Positions 33,301 through 45,873 of a DNA stretch of 64,000 bases are shown in pieces (position 1 is the first letter of the stretch; each line of letters starts with the position of its first letter). The stretch spans positions 208,654,254 to 208,718,253 of the forward strand of contig NC_061509.1 of NCBI RefSeq assembly GCF_022539505.1, in the 5' to 3' direction. The position numbers and the translations under genes are program-made. Under the pieces are notes generated by a model. That model saw only the letters and a program-made list of their open reading frames with translations. It searched no databases and had not been told where the DNA came from. Origin of the DNA: Lolium rigidum (Eukaryota; Streptophyta; Magnoliopsida; Poales; Poaceae).

Positions 33301-34500
33301 TGCGCCAGTAAAATCCGAGCCAAAAAGCTTTTGCAACGAGGTATCTGGGGGCGGCATGATGCCCGCAATCCCCTGCATGGATCTCTCTGAGGATTTCAAT
33401 GCCGTCTTGATTCGAGACGCATTTGAGAAATACCCCGCTTGCACTTCGTTTGTAAAGCTGTCCATCAACGATTGTGTAGGATCTTGCTCGTCTGATGATC
33501 TGTCGTGCGAGGACCTCGTCCTCTGGCAACTTTTGATCAATGAGGTAGTCCAGGAACGGCTTCGTCCAGGCTGGAATGATAGCCATCACTTCCTTAGCCG
33601 GAGATACTGCCACATCTGGATTTTCCGGGTTAGCGCCCTTTACCGAGGGTATCCGTAAGTGCTCAAGGAAAATGCCAGGCGGAATTGGTTTCCTGCCGGA
33701 TCCGAGCTTGGATAGCATATCTGCCGCTGTGTTATCGTCTCTCCTGACGTACTTGACTTTGTATCCGAGGAAGCATTTGGCGATCTCATCAACTTCGTCT
33801 CTGTAAGCCGCCATAACGGAGTTTCTGGCGTTCCAGGTTCCGGCTACTTGTTGTGCCACCAGGTCGGAATCTCCGCAGCAGATGATGTGCTTGATCCCAA
33901 TTTCCTTAGCGATGCGCAGACCATGTAGTAGAGCCTCGTATTCCGCGATGTTATTTGTAGCTTCGAAGTGAATCTGCAAAACGTACTGCAGTTCTTCTCC
34001 GGTAGGGGACTTCAGGGTGACTCCGGCTCCTGAGCCTTGATGCTGCTTGGATCCGTCAAAGTGCATGACCCATGTTTCAGGTTCCGGCTCCAGATCCGCA
34101 TCCGGAGCTTCTGTCCAATCTGCGACGAAATCTGCCAAGATCTGGGACTTGATCGCAGTCCTGGCTTTGTAATTGATATCGAAGGCAGATAATTCAATGC
34201 CCCATTTTGCTGTGTTTCCTGTTGCGTCAGCGTTGTTAAGAATCTTTGACAATGGAGCCTTGCTCACGACTGTTACTAGATGCTCTTGGAAGTAGTGTCT
34301 CAGCTTCCTGCTACCTAGGAACACGCCATAGGCTAGCTTCTGAAAGTGAGGATATCTTTGTCTGGATTCTGTCAGTACCTCGCCAATGTAATAGACTGGC
34401 CTTTGGACTCCATACTCGTGACCTTCTTCCTTTCGCTCCACTACGATTTGTTGGAAGCTGCCAGGTAAAGGAGCATAGGCTCTGACTCTTCTGGAGCTGC
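33263..34500 (-). pseudogene. Tat dual RNase H region plus integrase zinc-binding start
   Basis: A 392-codon frame (34441-33263). Its first third is the end of the RT-associated RNase H and tether (RPVYYIGEVLTESRQRYPHF; ILADFVADW). The middle is a second RNase H of the type acquired by Tat elements: Asp in WVMHFDGSKQHQGSGAG, Glu in NNIAEYEALLHGL, Asp in CCGDSDLVAQQV and Asp in RRDDNTAADMLSK, so the full D-E-D-D site is present. The end holds the integrase HHCC start (IHAGDCGHHAAPRYL). This is among the best preserved frames of the element. Confidence 0.88.
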
Positions 34501-34509
34501 TAGGATTGG

Positions 34510-35340
34510 TGGGGAGCTGCTAGCATAGGCTCTTCAGCAGCTTGTACAAAGGTAGCGCCTTCTCGCCAAGACGGCTAACAAACCTACTGATTGCTGCAAC
34601 ACAACCAGTTAGTCGTTGCACATCTTTCAGACAAGTTGGCCTTTTGATGCACAGGATTGCCTTGATTTTTTCCGGGTTAACTTCAATGCCCCTGTGAGAG
34701 ACGATGAAGCCAAGGAGTTTTCCAGCTGGAACGCCAAAGACGCACTTCAGCGGATTCAACATCATCTTGTACCATCGGAGGTTCTCAAAGGTTTCTGTGA
34801 GGTCGCTGATCAAGTCGGATCCTTTCCGGGTCATGACCGCGATGTCATCGACGTAAGCATGTACGTTCCGTTCAATATGGTCCGTCAGGCACCGCTGCAT
34901 CGTACGTTGGTAGGCGGCACCTGCATTTTTCAAACCAAAAGGCATGGTGACATAGCAGTAAGTGCCAAACGGAGTGATGAACGAGGTCGCCTTTTGGTCG
35001 GACTTCTTCATCCGGATCTGGTGATACCCGGAATATGCGTCAAGAAAACACAGAAGTTCCGCTCCTGCCGTCGAATCAATGACTTGGTCAATGCGCGGCA
35101 AGGGGAACGGATCTTCGGACAATGCTTATTCAAGCCGGAGTAATCGATGCACATTCTTAGTATTTCAGAATTCTTTTTGGGTACAAGGACGGGGTTTGCA
35201 ACCCAATCAGTATGGATAACTTCTTCTATAAAACCTGCCTCTAGTAACTTTGCTAGTTCCATTCCTATGGCGCGGCGCTTCTTATCTCCAAAGCGTCGCA
35301 TAGCTTGCTTTACCGGTTTAGCCCCCTCGGATTTATGTTG
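34510..35340 (-). pseudogene. Tat reverse transcriptase, frameshifted
   Basis: The first part (35301-35008) reads LAKLLEAGFIEEVIHTDWVA and VLVPKKNSEILRMCIDYSGL. A frameshift near 35110 leads to the second part (35122-34520) with FPLPRIDQVIDSTAGAELL, FLDAYSGYHQIRM, the YVTMPFGLKNAGAAYQRTMQ segment and the catalytic HAYVDDIAVMT with both aspartates. The end RLTGCVAAISRFVSRLGEKA is typical of Tat elements. Only one or two frame breaks are visible, in line with a younger age than the CRM-like host element. Confidence 0.87.
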
Positions 35341-35441
35341 AGGTAGTGCTCGGCGAGTTCCCTTGGTACTCTGGACATGTCAGAAGGCTGCCATGCGAAG
35401 ATGTCCATGTTAGCGCGGAGGAACTCGACGAGCGCGTCTTC

Positions 35442-36065
35442 CTATTTGGGGTCCAGGTTGGCTCCGACCGAGACCTGTTTAGTGGTATATCCTTCCTTGA
35501 AGTCGATTTTCTTGGTCTCTATCGCGGCCTTGAACGAAGTTTTCTGTTCGGAGATCTGCTTCTTGGTGGTGTGCATCTCTTTTGGATCCACTGCGGCTCT
35601 GTAGCCTTGCAGCTCCTCTCCAGATGTCACAGACTCTGCGAAGGCGGCTTCGCCCAACTCGCACTCCTGAGCCTTCTTGTAGTCTCCGGATACGGTAATC
35701 ATACCATTGGGACCCGGAATCTTGAGCTTGTTGTAGATGTAGCACGCTCTCGCGTGAAACTTGTGGTAGGTGGGCCTGCCGAAGATGACGTGGTAGGAGC
35801 TCTTGAAGGGCACGACCTCAAACGTGATCATCTCTTCGCTAAAATTATTGATATCGCCGAAGGCCACGGGAAGTCTGATGCTGCCAAGGGAGTTTGCCTT
35901 TTTACCCGGAACCACACCATGAAATTCAGTAGTGCTGTGTTTGAGCTGTTCCTTGGTAAGGTTCATCCGCTCCAGAGTCTCCAGGTACATGATGTTCAAG
36001 CTGGCTCCACCGTCCATGAGGCACTTGGAGAAGTCATAGCCTTCGATGCGGGGACTTACAACCAA
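35442..36065 (-). pseudogene. Tat aspartic protease and linker
   Basis: A 207-codon frame. The protease active site is in KCLMDGGASLNIMYLETLE (DGG in place of DTG or DSG, usual in this lineage), and the C-terminal signature is YHVIFGRPTYHKFHARACYI. The rest is a lysine- and glutamate-rich linker towards RT. It is separated by stops from the gag side (36066-36071) and from the RT side (about 35440). Confidence 0.8.
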
Positions 36066-37937
36066 GGCATATCATTCTTTCGGGATGACAGTAGGATGAT
36101 CCTGCCTATCAAACGTACACGGAGTTTCCGACCACCTGACATACTGCGGCACAGCCGGAACTGTGGCGTTCAGGATCCGGAGAGCTGACTTGCTGGCACG
36201 GACTGTTGGGGTTCCGAGGAAGGTGTGGTACGTGCCCACGCTCTTTTTGACGAAGGGGTTGGATTTAGCTGCGGATCCTTCCTTGGGATCCGATGAAGCA
36301 TCATCCTCATCCATCACCTCGGAACTGTCTTCCTCCTTGTCCTTGTTCTTGCCCTTGCCTCCTTTGCCGCGTGGGCGGTGCTTGCGGGCTCGTTTATATC
36401 CTGCTTCCGGGTCAGTTTTGAGGTCATTGACCCACTTGCAGTTGCGATTGGTGTGAGAGGACTTGCCGGTAGCCGGATCAATGTGGGCTAAGAAAGGCAT
36501 GTCTCTGTACTCCTCATACGTTTGGGGAGCGCGGGTTCCGGCAGCGGTGACCTCGTCACCACGATGCTGGCCCCTGCCGGCTCCGCCTCCGCGGCCGCGG
36601 CCTCTTCCGCCTCCTTGACCTCCGCGCTAGAAAGCCATGGCGACCATGTTGGATCCGCCACTTTTTTGGTCATCGAGGGGATTTTTCCGTTTGCTGCCGC
36701 TGCTGTTACCATTATCACGGTTCTCCTTTTGCTGATGCAGGGGTATTGATGTAGCTGCGAGATCTCCGTCTGCGTCGTCATCGGCGGCGGTGTGATCGCT
36801 GGCGATGGTGATCATGTCATCCAAAGTCAGTTTGTTTGCATTGACCAAGCAAGTGAGCTTGTGTCGCAAAAATTCTCCTTGCTGGAATCCACCTATGAAG
36901 GCGTGCATAGTTGTGCGATTATCAACGTTCTCGCACTCATTCCTGGTTGCCAACCATCGGGTGAGGAAGCTCCTTGATGTTTCACCCTTCTTCTGGATAC
37001 ATGCCTGCAGGTCGCTTGTCATGGCAGGTCTCTTGTAGGTGCCCCTGAAGTGCTTCTCGAAGGCGTTCTTCAAGTCGAACCAGCAAAAGATGGAGTTCTT
37101 CTCGAGGTCACTGAGCCAGATCCGGGCTGGACCTACAAGGTACAGCTGAAGCATGCGGCAGGCGATGTTAGGGGTTCCTCCGGCGAAGGTTACTGCATTG
37201 TAGTAATCCTCGATCCAGGTATCCGGCCTTTCGGTGCCATCATAAAGCTTCAGGTTTCCAGGTAGCTTGAGGTTCATCCTTGGCTTTGGTTCCTCTCGAA
37301 TCATCCTGCCAAAGCATTTTGGGCCAATGTAGTCAGATCTGTATTCGTTGAGATGTTCCCGCGCCTCACACGAGCCATTGCGGGGGGATTTTGAGCGCGA
37401 GCGAGATCTCCGGCCACCGCCTTCGCCTCCACCTCCGCCTCCACCGCTAGGTGGTGGGGAGGGAGATCTGCGAGGGGGCCGATGCGACCTCTTGCTTCCG
37501 CCTTCAGATTCTCCTCTTGCTTCGCGATGCTGACTCCGTCTTCGTTGGCTACCTTCACCATGGTGGTGGTCGCCTTCGTCGTTCCGCCTTCTGTGAGGCT
37601 CCGGGTCGCGCTCTTCGTTCCGGCTCCGACGCGGTTCCGGCGTACGCTCTCTGGTCCTGTTCCTCTGAGAGACCACGTTGTCGCAGATGTTGATTCCACC
37701 AGGCCCATGGGGTCTGGCGTTTCCGGCTGGACTACGGCGGCGAGGATGTGGTGGACGCGAGTACTCGTTGGGCGGAGGTGACGGATTCCGGTACTTGTCC
37801 CTACCAGTGTACATCGCATCCTTTTCCTTCCTCAGATCTGACGGAGGTGTCTTTGACGGTACATGGATTGGATTTGGGTGTTCTCTGGTTCTCCTTCTGC
37901 GCTCCGAAGATCCGGTGCGTGATTAGTCATCGTGGTG
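36066..37937 (-). pseudogene. Tat gag, core and C-terminal part
   Basis: A 395-codon frame (37814-36627) followed, after a stop at 36627-36629, by a 142-codon frame (36500-36072). The first has an arginine/serine/proline-rich stretch with a glycine run, then the gag core YNAVTFAGGTPNIACRMLQL with WFDLKNAFEKHFRGTYKRP. The second is a basic, acidic-tailed linker leading into protease. The frame continues upstream to the insertion point of the Athila-like element at 37937; the N-terminal part lies at 47473-48700. So this gag was split by that insertion. Confidence 0.85.
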
Positions 37938-39532
37938 TGATGCGTGTAGTTGACACGTCCGTTGGGAACCCCAAGAGGAAGGTGTGATGCGCACAGTAGC
38001 AAGTTTTCCCTCAGAAAGAAACCAAGGTTTATCGAACCAGGAGGAGCCAAGAAGCACGTTGAAGGTTGATGGCGGAGAAGTGTATTGCAGCACAACACCA
38101 GGGATTCCGGCGCCAACGTGGAACCTGCACAACACAATCACAGAACTTTGCCCCAACGTAACAGCGAGGTTGTCAATCTCACCGGCTTGCTGTAAACAAA
38201 GGATTAGATGTATAGTGTGGATGATGATGTTTGTTTGCAAAGGACAGTAAAGAACAATTGCAGTAGATTGTATTTCAGATGTAAACAATAGGACCGGGGT
38301 CCACAGTTCACTAGCGGTGTCTCTCCCATAAGATAGCAGATGTTGGGTGAACAAATTACAGTTGGGCAATTGACAAATAAAGAAGGCATAACAATGCACA
38401 TACATATATCATGATGAGTACTATGAGATTTAATCAGGGCATTACGACAAAGTACATAGACCGCTATCCAAGCATGCATCTATGACTAAAAGTCCACCTT
38501 CAGAGTTATCATCCGAACCCCTTCCAGTATTAAGTTGTAAACAACGGACAATTGCATTAAGTATGGTGCGTAATGTAATCAACACAAATATCCTTAGACA
38601 AAGCATCGATGTTTTATCCCTAGTGGCAACAAGACATCCACAACCTTAGAACTTTCCGTCACTCGTCCTGCATTTAATGGAGGCATGAACCCACTATCGA
38701 GCATAAATACTTCCTCTTGGAGTCACAAGTATCAACTTGGTCGAGCCTCTACTAGCAACGGAGAGCATGCAAGAACATAAATAACATATATGATAGATTG
38801 ATAATCAACTTGACATAGTATTCAATATTCATCGGATCCCAACAAACACAACATGAAGGATTACAAATAGATGATCTTGATCATGATAGGCAGCTCACAA
38901 GATCTAACATGATAGCACAATGAGGAGAAGACAACCATATAGCTACTGCTATGGACCCATAGTCCAGGGGTGAACTACTCACACATCGATCCGGAGGCGA
39001 TCATGGCGATGAAGAGACCTCCGGGAGATGATCCCCCTCTCCGCAGGGTGCCGGAGGCGATCTCCTGAATCCCCCGAGATGGGATTGGCGGCGGCGGCGT
39101 CTCTGGAAGGTTTTCCGTATCGTGGCTCTCGCATCGGGGGTTTCGCGACGGAGGCTTTAAGTAGGCGGAAGGGCAGGTCAGGAGGCCACACGAGGGCCCC
39201 ACACGCCAGGGCCGCACGACCAGCACCTGGGCCGCGCCGCCCTGTTGTGGCGGCGCCTCGTGGCCCCACTTCGTAAGTCCTCCGGTCTTCTGGAAGCTTC
39301 GTGGAAAAATAGGCCCCTGGGCGTTGATTTCGTCCAATTACGAGAATATTTCCTTACTAGGATTTCTGAAACCAAAAACAGCAGAAAACAACAACTGGCC
39401 CTTCGGCATCTCGTCAATAGGTTAGTGCCGGAAAATTCATAATAATGACATATAATGTGTATAAAACATGTGAGTATCATCATAAAAGTAGCATGGAACA
39501 TAAGAAATTATAGATACGTTTGGGACGTATCA
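37938..39532 (-). repeat. 3' LTR of the gag-only Athila-like element (1595 bp)
   Basis: On the plus strand it runs from TGATGCGTGTAGTTGACACG to TTGGGACGTATCA. It is nearly identical in length and content to the right LTR (45874-47467) and to the solo LTR (31522-33120). Internal frames are LTR shadows. Confidence 0.93.
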
Positions 39533-39549
39533 AGCATCCCCAAGCTTAG
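39533..39549 (-). promoter_or_regulatory. polypurine tract of the gag-only Athila-like element
   Basis: On the minus strand CTAAGCTTGGGGATGCT ends at the LTR start. It shares the AAGCTTGGGG core with the tract at 7085-7099. Confidence 0.8.
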
Positions 39550-42500
39550 TTCTTACTCGCCCTCGAGTAGGTAAACGATAACAAAGATAATTTCTGAAGT
39601 GACATGCTATTGTAATCTTGATCATACTATTGTAAAGCATATGAGATGAATGCAGCGATTCGAAGCAATGATGAAGATAATGAGTAAACAAATGAATCAT
39701 ATAGCAAAGACTTTTCATGAATAATACTTTCAAGACAAGCATCAATAAGACTTGCATAAGAGTTACTCATAAAGCAATAAATTCAAAGTAAAGGCATTGA
39801 AGCAACACAAAGGAAGATTAAGTTTCAGCGGTTGCTTTCAACTTCAACATGTATATCTCATGGATAATTGTCAACACAAAGTAATATAACAAGTGCAATA
39901 AGTAAACATGTAAGAATCAATGCACACAGCTTGACACAAGTGTTTGCTTCTAAGATAGAAAGAATAGGCAAACTGACTCAACAATAAAGTAAAAGATAGG
40001 CCCTTCGCAGAGGGAAGCATTGATTACTATATTTCTGCTAGAGCTTTTCATTTTGAAAACAAGAAACAATTTTGTCAACGGTAGTAATAAAGCATATGTG
40101 TTATGTATAAGACATCTTATAAGTTGCAAGCCTCATGCATAGTATACTAATAGTGCTCGCACCTTGTCCTAATTAGCTTGGATTAACACTGATTATCATT
40201 GCATAGCATATTTTTCAACAAGGTGTCACAAAGGGGTACCTCTATGCCGCCTGTACAAAGGTCTAAGGAGAAAGCTCGCATTGGATTTCTCGCTTTTGAT
40301 TATTCTCAACTTAGACATCCATACCGGGACAACATAGACAACAGATAATGGACTCCTCTTTAATGCATAAGCATTTAACAACAGTTAATATTCTCATAAG
40401 AGATTGAGGATTAGCTGTCCACACTGAAACTTCCACCATGAATCATGGCTTTAGTTAGCGGCCCAATGTTCTTCTCTAACAGTATGCATACTCAAACCAT
40501 TTTATTGTGAGAACCGCTCTTACTTCAGACAAGACGAACATGCATAGCAACTCACATGATATTCAACAAAGGTAAAAGAGTTGATGGCGTCCCCAGAAAC
40601 ATGGTTACCGCTTAACAAGCAACTTATTAAGAAATAAGACACATAAGTACATATTCTTCACCACGATAGTTTTTAAGGCTATTTGTCCCATGAGCTATAT
40701 ATTGCAAAGGCAAAGGATAGAAGTTTTAAAGGTAGCACTCAAGTAATTTACTTTGGAATGGCGGAGAAATACCATGTGGTAGGTAGGTATGGTGGACACA
40801 AATGGCATGGTTATTGGCTCAAGGATTTGGATGCACGAGAAGAATTCCTCTGAATACAAGGCTAGGCTAGCAAGGTTGTTTGAAGCAAACTCAAGTATAA
40901 AAGGTGCAGCAAAGCTCACATATGAACATATTGTAACTATTATAAGACTTTAGATCGTCTCCTTGTTGTTCAAACACCTCAACCAGAAAATATCTAGACT
41001 CTAGAGATCAATCATGCAAACCAAATTTTAACAAGCTCTATGTAGTTATTCATTAATGAGTACAAGGTACATGATGCAAGAGCTTAAACAAGATCTATAG
41101 GAGCACAACAATTGCCAAGTATCACATTATTCAAGACATTAAACCATTTACCACATGCAGCATTTTCCGTTTCCAACCATATAACAATGAATGAAATAGT
41201 CCAACTTTCGCAATGAACATTAAAGATAAAGCTAAGAACATATGTGTTCATACGAAACAACGGAGCGTGTCTCTCTCCCAAACAAAGAATGCTAGGATCC
41301 GATTTATTCAAACAAAAACAAAAATAAAAACAAACAGACGCTCCAAGTAAAGCACATAAGATGTGACGGAATAAAAATATAGTTTCACTAGAGGAACCTG
41401 ATAAGTTGTCAATGAAGAAGGGATGCCTCCCCCGTGGTTCATCCCTGCATATTTTAAGAAGACCCAAGCGTCTAAGATGTGACGGAATAAAAATATAGTT
41501 TCACTAGAGGAACCTGATAAGTTGTCAATGAAGAAGGGATGCCCCAAGGCATCTTAAAATATGCAGGGATGAACCACGGGGGCATCCCCAAGTTTTGACT
41601 TTTCACTCTTCTTGATCATATTGTAGCATCCCCCTCTCTTGACCCTTGAAAACTTCCTCCACACCAAACTCGAAACAAACTCATGAGAGGGTCAGTGCAT
41701 AATTCATATATTCAGAGGTGACATAATAATTCTTAACACTCCTTGTTGTTCAAACACCTCAACCAGAAAATATCTAGAAAACCAGAAAACCATTTACCAC
41801 ATGCAGCATTTTCCGTTTCCAACCATATAACAATGAATGAAATAGTCCAACTTTCGCAATGAACATTAAAGATAAAGCTAAGAACATATGTGTTCATACG
41901 AAACAGCGGAGCGTGTCTCTCTCCCAAACAAAGAATGCTAGGATCCGATTTATTCAAACAAAAACAAAAATAAAAACAAACATACGCTCTAAGTAAAGCA
42001 CATAAGATGTGACGGAATAAAAATATAGTGAGTACAAGGTACATCTTAGACGCTCCCAAGGCATCCCTTCTTCATTGACAACTTATCAGGTTCCTCTAGT
42101 GAAACTATATTTTTATTCCGTCACATCTTAGACGCTTGGGTCTTCTTAAAATATGCAGGGATGAACCACGGGGGCATCCCCAAGCTTTGACTTTTCACTC
42201 TTCTTGATCATATTGTAGCATCCCCCTCTCTTGACCCTTGAAAACTTCCTCCACACCAAACTCGAAACAAACTCATGAGAGGGTCAGTGCATAATTCATA
42301 TATTCAGAGGTGACATAATAATTCTTAACACTCCTTGTTGTTCAAACACCTCAACCAGAAAATATCTAGACTCTAGAGATCAATCATGCAAACCAAATTT
42401 TAACAAGCTCTATGTAGTTATTCATTAATGAGTACAAGGTACATGATGCAAGAGCTTAAACAAGATCTATATGAGCACAACAATTGCCAAGTATCACATT

Positions 42501-43506
42501 ATTCAAGACATTAAACCATTTACCACATGCAGCATTTTCCGTTTCCAACCATATAACAATGAATGAAATAGTCCAACTTTCGCAATGAACATTAAAGATA
42601 AAGCTAAGAACATATGTGTTCATACGAAACAACGGAGCGTGTCTATCTCCCAAACAAAGAATGCTAGGATCCGATTTATTCAAACAAAAACAAAAATAAA
42701 AACAAACGAGACGCTCCAAGTAAAGCACATAAGATGTGACGGAATAAAAATATAGTTTCACTAGAGGAACCTGATAAGTTGTCGATGAAGAAGGGATGCC
42801 TTGGGCATTCCCAAGCTTAGACGCTTGGGTCTTCTTAAAATATGCAGGGATGAACCACGGGGGAATCCCCAAGCTTTGACTTTTCACTCTTCTTGATCAT
42901 ATTGTATCATCCCCCTCTCTTGACCCTTGAAAACTTCCTCCACACCAAACTCGAAACAAACTCATTAGAGGGTCAGTGCATAATTCATATATTCAGAGGT
43001 GACATAATCATTCTTAACACCTCTGGAAATTGCTCAAAGCTACTGAAAGTTAATGGAACAAAGAAATCCATCAAACATAGCAAAACAGGCAATGCGAAAT
43101 AAAAGGCAGAATCTGTCAAAACAGAACAGTTCGTAAAGACGAATTTTAAAGTGGCACCAGACTTGCTCAGATGAAAATGCCCAAATTGAATGAAAGTTGC
43201 GTACATATCTGAGGATCACGCACGTAAATTGGCAGATTTTTTTGATTTTTCTACAGGGACTACTGCTCAAATTCGTGACAGCAAGAAATCTGTTCCTGCG
43301 CAAGTAATCCAAATCTAGTATTGGCTTTACTATTAAAGACTTTACTTGGCACAACAATGCAATAAAATAAAGATAAGGAGAGGTTGCTACAGTAGTAAAC
43401 AACTTCCAAGACTCAAATATAAAATAAAGTGCAGAAGTAAAATAATGGGTTTTCTCCCATAAGCGCTTTTCTTTAACGCCTTTCAGCTAGGCGCAGAAAG
43501 TGTGTA
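39550..43506 (-). other. long non-coding 3' interior of the gag-only Athila-like element
   Basis: About 4 kb without pol and without a convincing frame. The part 39945-40080 matches, in inverse orientation, the 3' non-coding region of the element at 1-7888. The part 40955-43015 is a rearranged repeat block (separate entry). The rest is AT-rich. Confidence 0.7.
40955..43015. repeat. triplicated block with inverted pieces
   Basis: CTCCTTGTTGTTCAAACACC occurs at 40959, 41739 and 42331 (offsets 780 and 592), each followed by related sequence including CATTTACCACATGCAGCATT. A piece of about 65 bp (GATGTGACGGAATAAAAATA to AAGAAGGGATGCC) occurs forward near 41362, 41475 and 42735 and inverted near 42062-42128. 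Small duplications, deletions and an inversion relate the three units. Confidence 0.8.
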
Positions 43507-45642
43507 TCAAGTAACATCAAGAGACGAAGCATCGACATCATAATTTGTACTAATAATACAATCAGAAGGTAACTTCATTCTCTTTCTAGGGAAGTGTTCC
43601 ATACCTTTCTTGAGAGGAAATTGATATTTAATATTACCTTCCTTCATATCAATGGTGGCACCAACAGTTCGAAGAAAAGGTCTTCCCAATATAATGGGGA
43701 AAGATGCATTGCATTCAATATCCAAGACAACAAAATCAACGGGGATAAGGTTATTGTTAACCATAATACAAACATTATCAATCCTCCCCAAAGGTTTCTT
43801 TATAGCATTATCAACAAGATTAACATCCAAATAACAATTCTTCAATGGTGGCAAGTCAAGCATATCATGAATTTTCTTAGGCATAACAGAAATACTTGCA
43901 CCAAGATCACATAAAGCATTACAATAAAAATCATTGACCCTCATCTTAATGATAGGCTCCCAACCATCTTCTAACTTTCTAGGAATAGAGGTTTCAAGTT
44001 TTAGTTTCTCTTCTCTAGCTTTTATGAGAGCATTTGTAATATGTTTTGTAAAGGCCAAATTTATAGCACTAGCATTGGGACTTTTAGCAAGCTTTTGTAA
44101 GAACTTTATAACTTCAGAGATGTGACAATCATCAAAGTCTAAACCATTATGATCTACAGCAATGGGATCATTGTCCCCAATATTTTGAAAAATTTCAACA
44201 GTTTTATCAATTTCAGCAGTTTTAGCAGTTTCAGGTAATTTTGCACGCTTTGCACTAGGAGTAGTAACATTGCCAACACCAATTATTTTACCATTGATAG
44301 TAGGAGGTGTAGCAACATGTGAATCATTAACATTACTAGTGGTGGTAATAGTCCAAACTTTAGCTACATTATTCTCTTTAGCTAGTTTTTCATTTTCTTC
44401 TCTTTCCCATCTAGCATGCAATTCAGCCATCAATCTAATATTCTCATTAATTCGAACTTGGATGGAATTTGCTGTAGTGACAATCTTATTATCAATATCC
44501 TTATTAGGCATAACTTTGAATTTTAAAAGATCAACATCAGAGGCAAGACTATCAACCTTAGAAGCAAGAATATCAATTTTATCAAGCTTTTCCTCAACAG
44601 ATTTGTTAAAAGCAGGTTTGTGTACTAATAAATTCTTTAAGCATGGCTTCAAGACCAGGGGTACACTCCTATTATTGTTGTAAGAATTCCCATAAGAATT
44701 ACCATAACTATTACCATTAGCAGCGAGGATATGGCCTATAGTTGTTACCGAATTATTCCTATAAGCATTGTTGTTGATATTATTATTTTTAATGAAATTC
44801 ACATCAACATGTTCTTCTTGGGCAACCAATGAAGCTAAAGGAAAATTATTAGGATCAACATTAGATCTACCATTCACAAGCATAGACATAATAGTATCAA
44901 TCTTGTCACTCAAGGAGGAGGTTTCTTCAACAGAATTTACCTTCTTACCTTGTGGAGCTCTTTCCGTGTGCCATTCGTAGTAATTTATCATCATATCATC
45001 AAGAAGCTTTGTTGCCGCCCCAAAGTGATGGACATAAAGGTACCTCCAGCAGCTGAATCCAATAGGTTCCGCGAAGAAAAATTCAATCCTGCATAAAAGG
45101 TTTGGATGATCATCCAAGTAGTCGAGTCCATGGGTTGGGCAATTCTTTACCAAAGATTTCATTCTCTCCCATGCTTGAGCAACATGTTCATTATCTAATT
45201 GCTTGAAATTCATTATGCTACTTCTCAAAGATATAATTTTAGCGGGAGGATAATATCTAACAATAAAAGCATCCTTACATTTAGTCCAAGAATCAATACT
45301 ATTTCTAGGCAGAGATAGAAACCAATCTTTAGCTCTTCCTCTTAAGGAGAAAGGAAACAATTTTAATTTTGTAATGTCACCATCTACATCCTTATACTTT
45401 TGCATTTCACATAGTTCAACAAAATTATTAAGATGGGCTGCAGCATCATCAGAACTAACACCAGAAAATTGCTCTCTCATAACAAGATTCAAGTAAAGCG
45501 GGTTTAATTTCAAAGAATTCTGCATCGTAGTAGCGAGGTGGAGCAATAGGTGTGCATAGGAAATCATTATTATTTGTGCTAGTGAAGTCACACAACTTAG
45601 TATTCTCAACAGTACCCATTTTAGCAGTAGTAAATAAAGCAA
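43507..45642 (-). CDS. gag-protease polyprotein of the gag-only Athila-like element
   Basis: A 711-codon open frame, the longest in the window. The gag core is AAAHLNNFVELCEMQKYKD, LFPFSLRGRAKDWFLSLPR, then YYPPAKIISLRSSIMNF and EHVAQAWERMKSLVKNCPTH. An Asn-rich stretch (about residues 290-330) and a helical segment follow. From about residue 570 comes an aspartic protease: ALCDLGASISVMPKKIHDML and FPIILGRPFLRTVGATID. The annotated first Met is probably not native: a Met in another frame at 45620 (MGTVENTKLC) looks like the true start, joined by one frameshift near 45500. The frame ends at 43507 with no pol after it. Gag-protease could still make particles if the frame were read; that is inference. 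Confidence 0.82.
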   Translation of the reverse strand: MLYLLLLKWVLLRILSCVTSLAQIIMISYAHLLLHLATTMQNSLKLNPLYLNLVMREQFSGVSSDDAAAHLNNFVELCEMQKYKDVDGDITKLKLFPFSLRGRAKDWFLSLPRNSIDSWTKCKDAFIVRYYPPAKIISLRSSIMNFKQLDNEHVAQAWERMKSLVKNCPTHGLDYLDDHPNLLCRIEFFFAEPIGFSCWRYLYVHHFGAATKLLDDMMINYYEWHTERAPQGKKVNSVEETSSLSDKIDTIMSMLVNGRSNVDPNNFPLASLVAQEEHVDVNFIKNNNINNNAYRNNSVTTIGHILAANGNSYGNSYGNSYNNNRSVPLVLKPCLKNLLVHKPAFNKSVEEKLDKIDILASKVDSLASDVDLLKFKVMPNKDIDNKIVTTANSIQVRINENIRLMAELHARWEREENEKLAKENNVAKVWTITTTSNVNDSHVATPPTINGKIIGVGNVTTPSAKRAKLPETAKTAEIDKTVEIFQNIGDNDPIAVDHNGLDFDDCHISEVIKFLQKLAKSPNASAINLAFTKHITNALIKAREEKLKLETSIPRKLEDGWEPIIKMRVNDFYCNALCDLGASISVMPKKIHDMLDLPPLKNCYLDVNLVDNAIKKPLGRIDNVCIMVNNNLIPVDFVVLDIECNASFPIILGRPFLRTVGATIDMKEGNIKYQFPLKKGMEHFPRKRMKLPSDCIISTNYDVDASSLDVT

Positions 45643-45845
45643 ACTAAATAAAGTAAATGCAAGTAACTAATTTTTGTGTGTGTTTTTGATATGGAGAACA
45701 AGACAGTAAATAAAGTAAAACTAGCAACTAATTTTTTTGTGTTTTGATATAATGCAGCAAACAAAGCAGTAAATAAAGTAAAGCAAGACCAAAACAAAGT
45801 AAAGAGATTGGAGGTGGAGACTCCCCTTGCAGCGTGTCTTGATCT

Positions 45846-45863
45846 CCCCGTCAACGGCGCCAG
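45846..45863 (-). promoter_or_regulatory. primer-binding site of the gag-only Athila-like element
   Basis: On the minus strand TGGCGCCGTTGACGGGGA lies about ten bases inside the 5' LTR end. The TGGCGCCGTTG.CGGGGA form is the usual site of grass Athila-like elements. Confidence 0.8.
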
Positions 45864-45873
45864 AAAAAATGCT

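Noticed and set aside
35346..36188. 280-codon plus-strand frame opposite Tat protease
   Set aside because: It is the antisense shadow of the protease and linker frame, which carries the recognisable motifs.
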